From the NCBI GenBank assembly GCA_937901265.1, contig CALCHA010000145.1, positions 1-5,690 on the forward strand: a stretch of 5,690 bases of DNA, written 5' to 3'. Below the pieces are notes generated by a model. That model saw only the letters and a list, made by a program, of their open reading frames with translations, made no database searches and had not been told where the DNA came from. This DNA comes from an uncultured Phycisphaerales bacterium. Its GTDB lineage: Bacteria; Planctomycetota; Phycisphaerae; WQYP01. Position numbers and translations under genes: made by a program. This document shows, piece by piece, positions 5,213-5,690 of this stretch (positions within the stretch are counted from its first letter, which is position 1; each line of letters begins with the position of its first letter).

Positions 5213-5690
5213 TCAAACGGGTCCTGTCGATTTTTCAGCGGCGCACCAGAGGAAATAGACCGGCTGCGACATCAGGCGAATGCGTGCTTCAGCCAGGGCG
5301 CCCGCCTGGTCCCGCGCCCGGCGGGCGAAGCGCAGCAACTCCGCCGCCAGAAATGGCGAGAGGTCGGCCGCCGTCATGTCGACGAGGTCGCGCGGGTGGC
5401 GGCCCTCGGCCTCAAGGGCGGCCACCAGGCGGACTGCGTCGGGCAGGGGCGGGCGGTCGTAAGCGCTCATGCCGGCACGCTGAAAGAAGGGATGCACCCG
5501 GCCCATCGCGGCGAGCGCCTCGATGCAGGGCGTCTGCGGGCGCGCCAAAACATGCCTCACCAGCTCCACCGCCAGCCCCACGCCGCGAAAGACCGGGTGC
5601 ACGACCACGCGGGAAATCGTCCGCATCTCGCGATTGAGCAGCGCCGCACCGAGGCCCCGATCGCCGGCGGCATGGAAGCGGCCGGGCAGG
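5213..5690 (-). CDS. GNAT-fold acetyltransferase-like protein, N-terminal part outside the window
   Basis: The frame stays open to the right edge (5690), so the start is not visible; the ATG at 5626 is probably internal, because the codons before it continue sensibly (GDRGLGAALLNRE). The C-terminal 158 residues are present. They contain ISRVVVHPVFRGVGLAVELV, a good match to GNAT motif A, whose R-G-V-G-L-A segment binds the acetyl-CoA pyrophosphate. HPFFQRAGM about 20 residues further on resembles the Y/F-x-R-x-G-F end of the fold. A helical tail of about 80 residues follows, ending in QPVYFLWCA; it is longer than in minimal GNAT enzymes and could recognise a partner. Acceptor substrate is unknown. 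It is the first visible gene of the minus-strand cluster, 16 bp from the ParB-like gene. It is most likely a real acetyltransferase or an acyl-CoA-binding regulator. Confidence 0.75.
   Translation of the reverse strand, partial: LPGRFHAAGDRGLGAALLNREMRTISRVVVHPVFRGVGLAVELVRHVLARPQTPCIEALAAMGRVHPFFQRAGMSAYDRPPLPDAVRLVAALEAEGRHPRDLVDMTAADLSPFLAAELLRFARRARDQAGALAEARIRLMSQPVYFLWCAAEKSTGPV

Noticed and set aside
4624..5637. Plus-strand 337-aa frame opposite the ParB-like and GNAT genes
   Set aside because: It is Arg/Pro/Gln-rich antisense composition, and the opposite strand carries clear ParB and GNAT motifs.

Overview
The window is GC-rich bacterial DNA, probably from a Planctomycetes-type bacterium and perhaps the Phycisphaerae. 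Three things suggest this: high GC in coding sequence, a tiny CPNxxC/CxxC zinc-ribbon protein of a style frequent in that phylum, and a phage-type terminase whose sequence (cRGGGKT Walker A, a four-cysteine insert between ATPase and nuclease) looks like a form I associate with Planctomycetes. The lineage is inferred from recall and no database was searched.

Right to left, positions 5690 to 1143 on the minus strand hold five co-oriented genes with short gaps (16, 23, 47 and about 70-90 bp). They are a GNAT-fold acetyltransferase truncated by the window edge, a ParB/Srx-like nucleotide-binding protein, a small helical protein in the position of a terminase small subunit, an unrecognised exported protein with a signal peptide and a Thr-Ala-Pro linker, and a complete large terminase with ATPase and RNase H-like nuclease motifs. 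The first three and the last resemble the packaging end of a prophage or gene-transfer-agent-like island. However, no portal, protease, capsid or tail gene follows the terminase here, and a secreted protein sits inside the cluster.

The terminase meets a convergent plus-strand gene (522-1109, 195 aa, unrecognised). Nearly all of the 33 bp between their stop codons is an exact duplication of a 14-mer made of two related heptamers. The plus-strand gene has a good -10 box exactly one promoter spacing before its ATG and no Shine-Dalgarno sequence, so it may be leaderless. Divergent from it, at 224-391 on the minus strand, is a 55-aa zinc-ribbon protein. The leftmost 223 bp have no convincing gene but hold a strong hairpin built partly from heptamer repeats and a short 8-bp tandem repeat at the window edge.

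As a whole the minus-strand cluster looks like a DNA-handling and packaging module that has lost, or never had, adjacent virion genes, or whose virion genes lie beyond the right edge. Its association with an exported protein is the least expected feature of the window.
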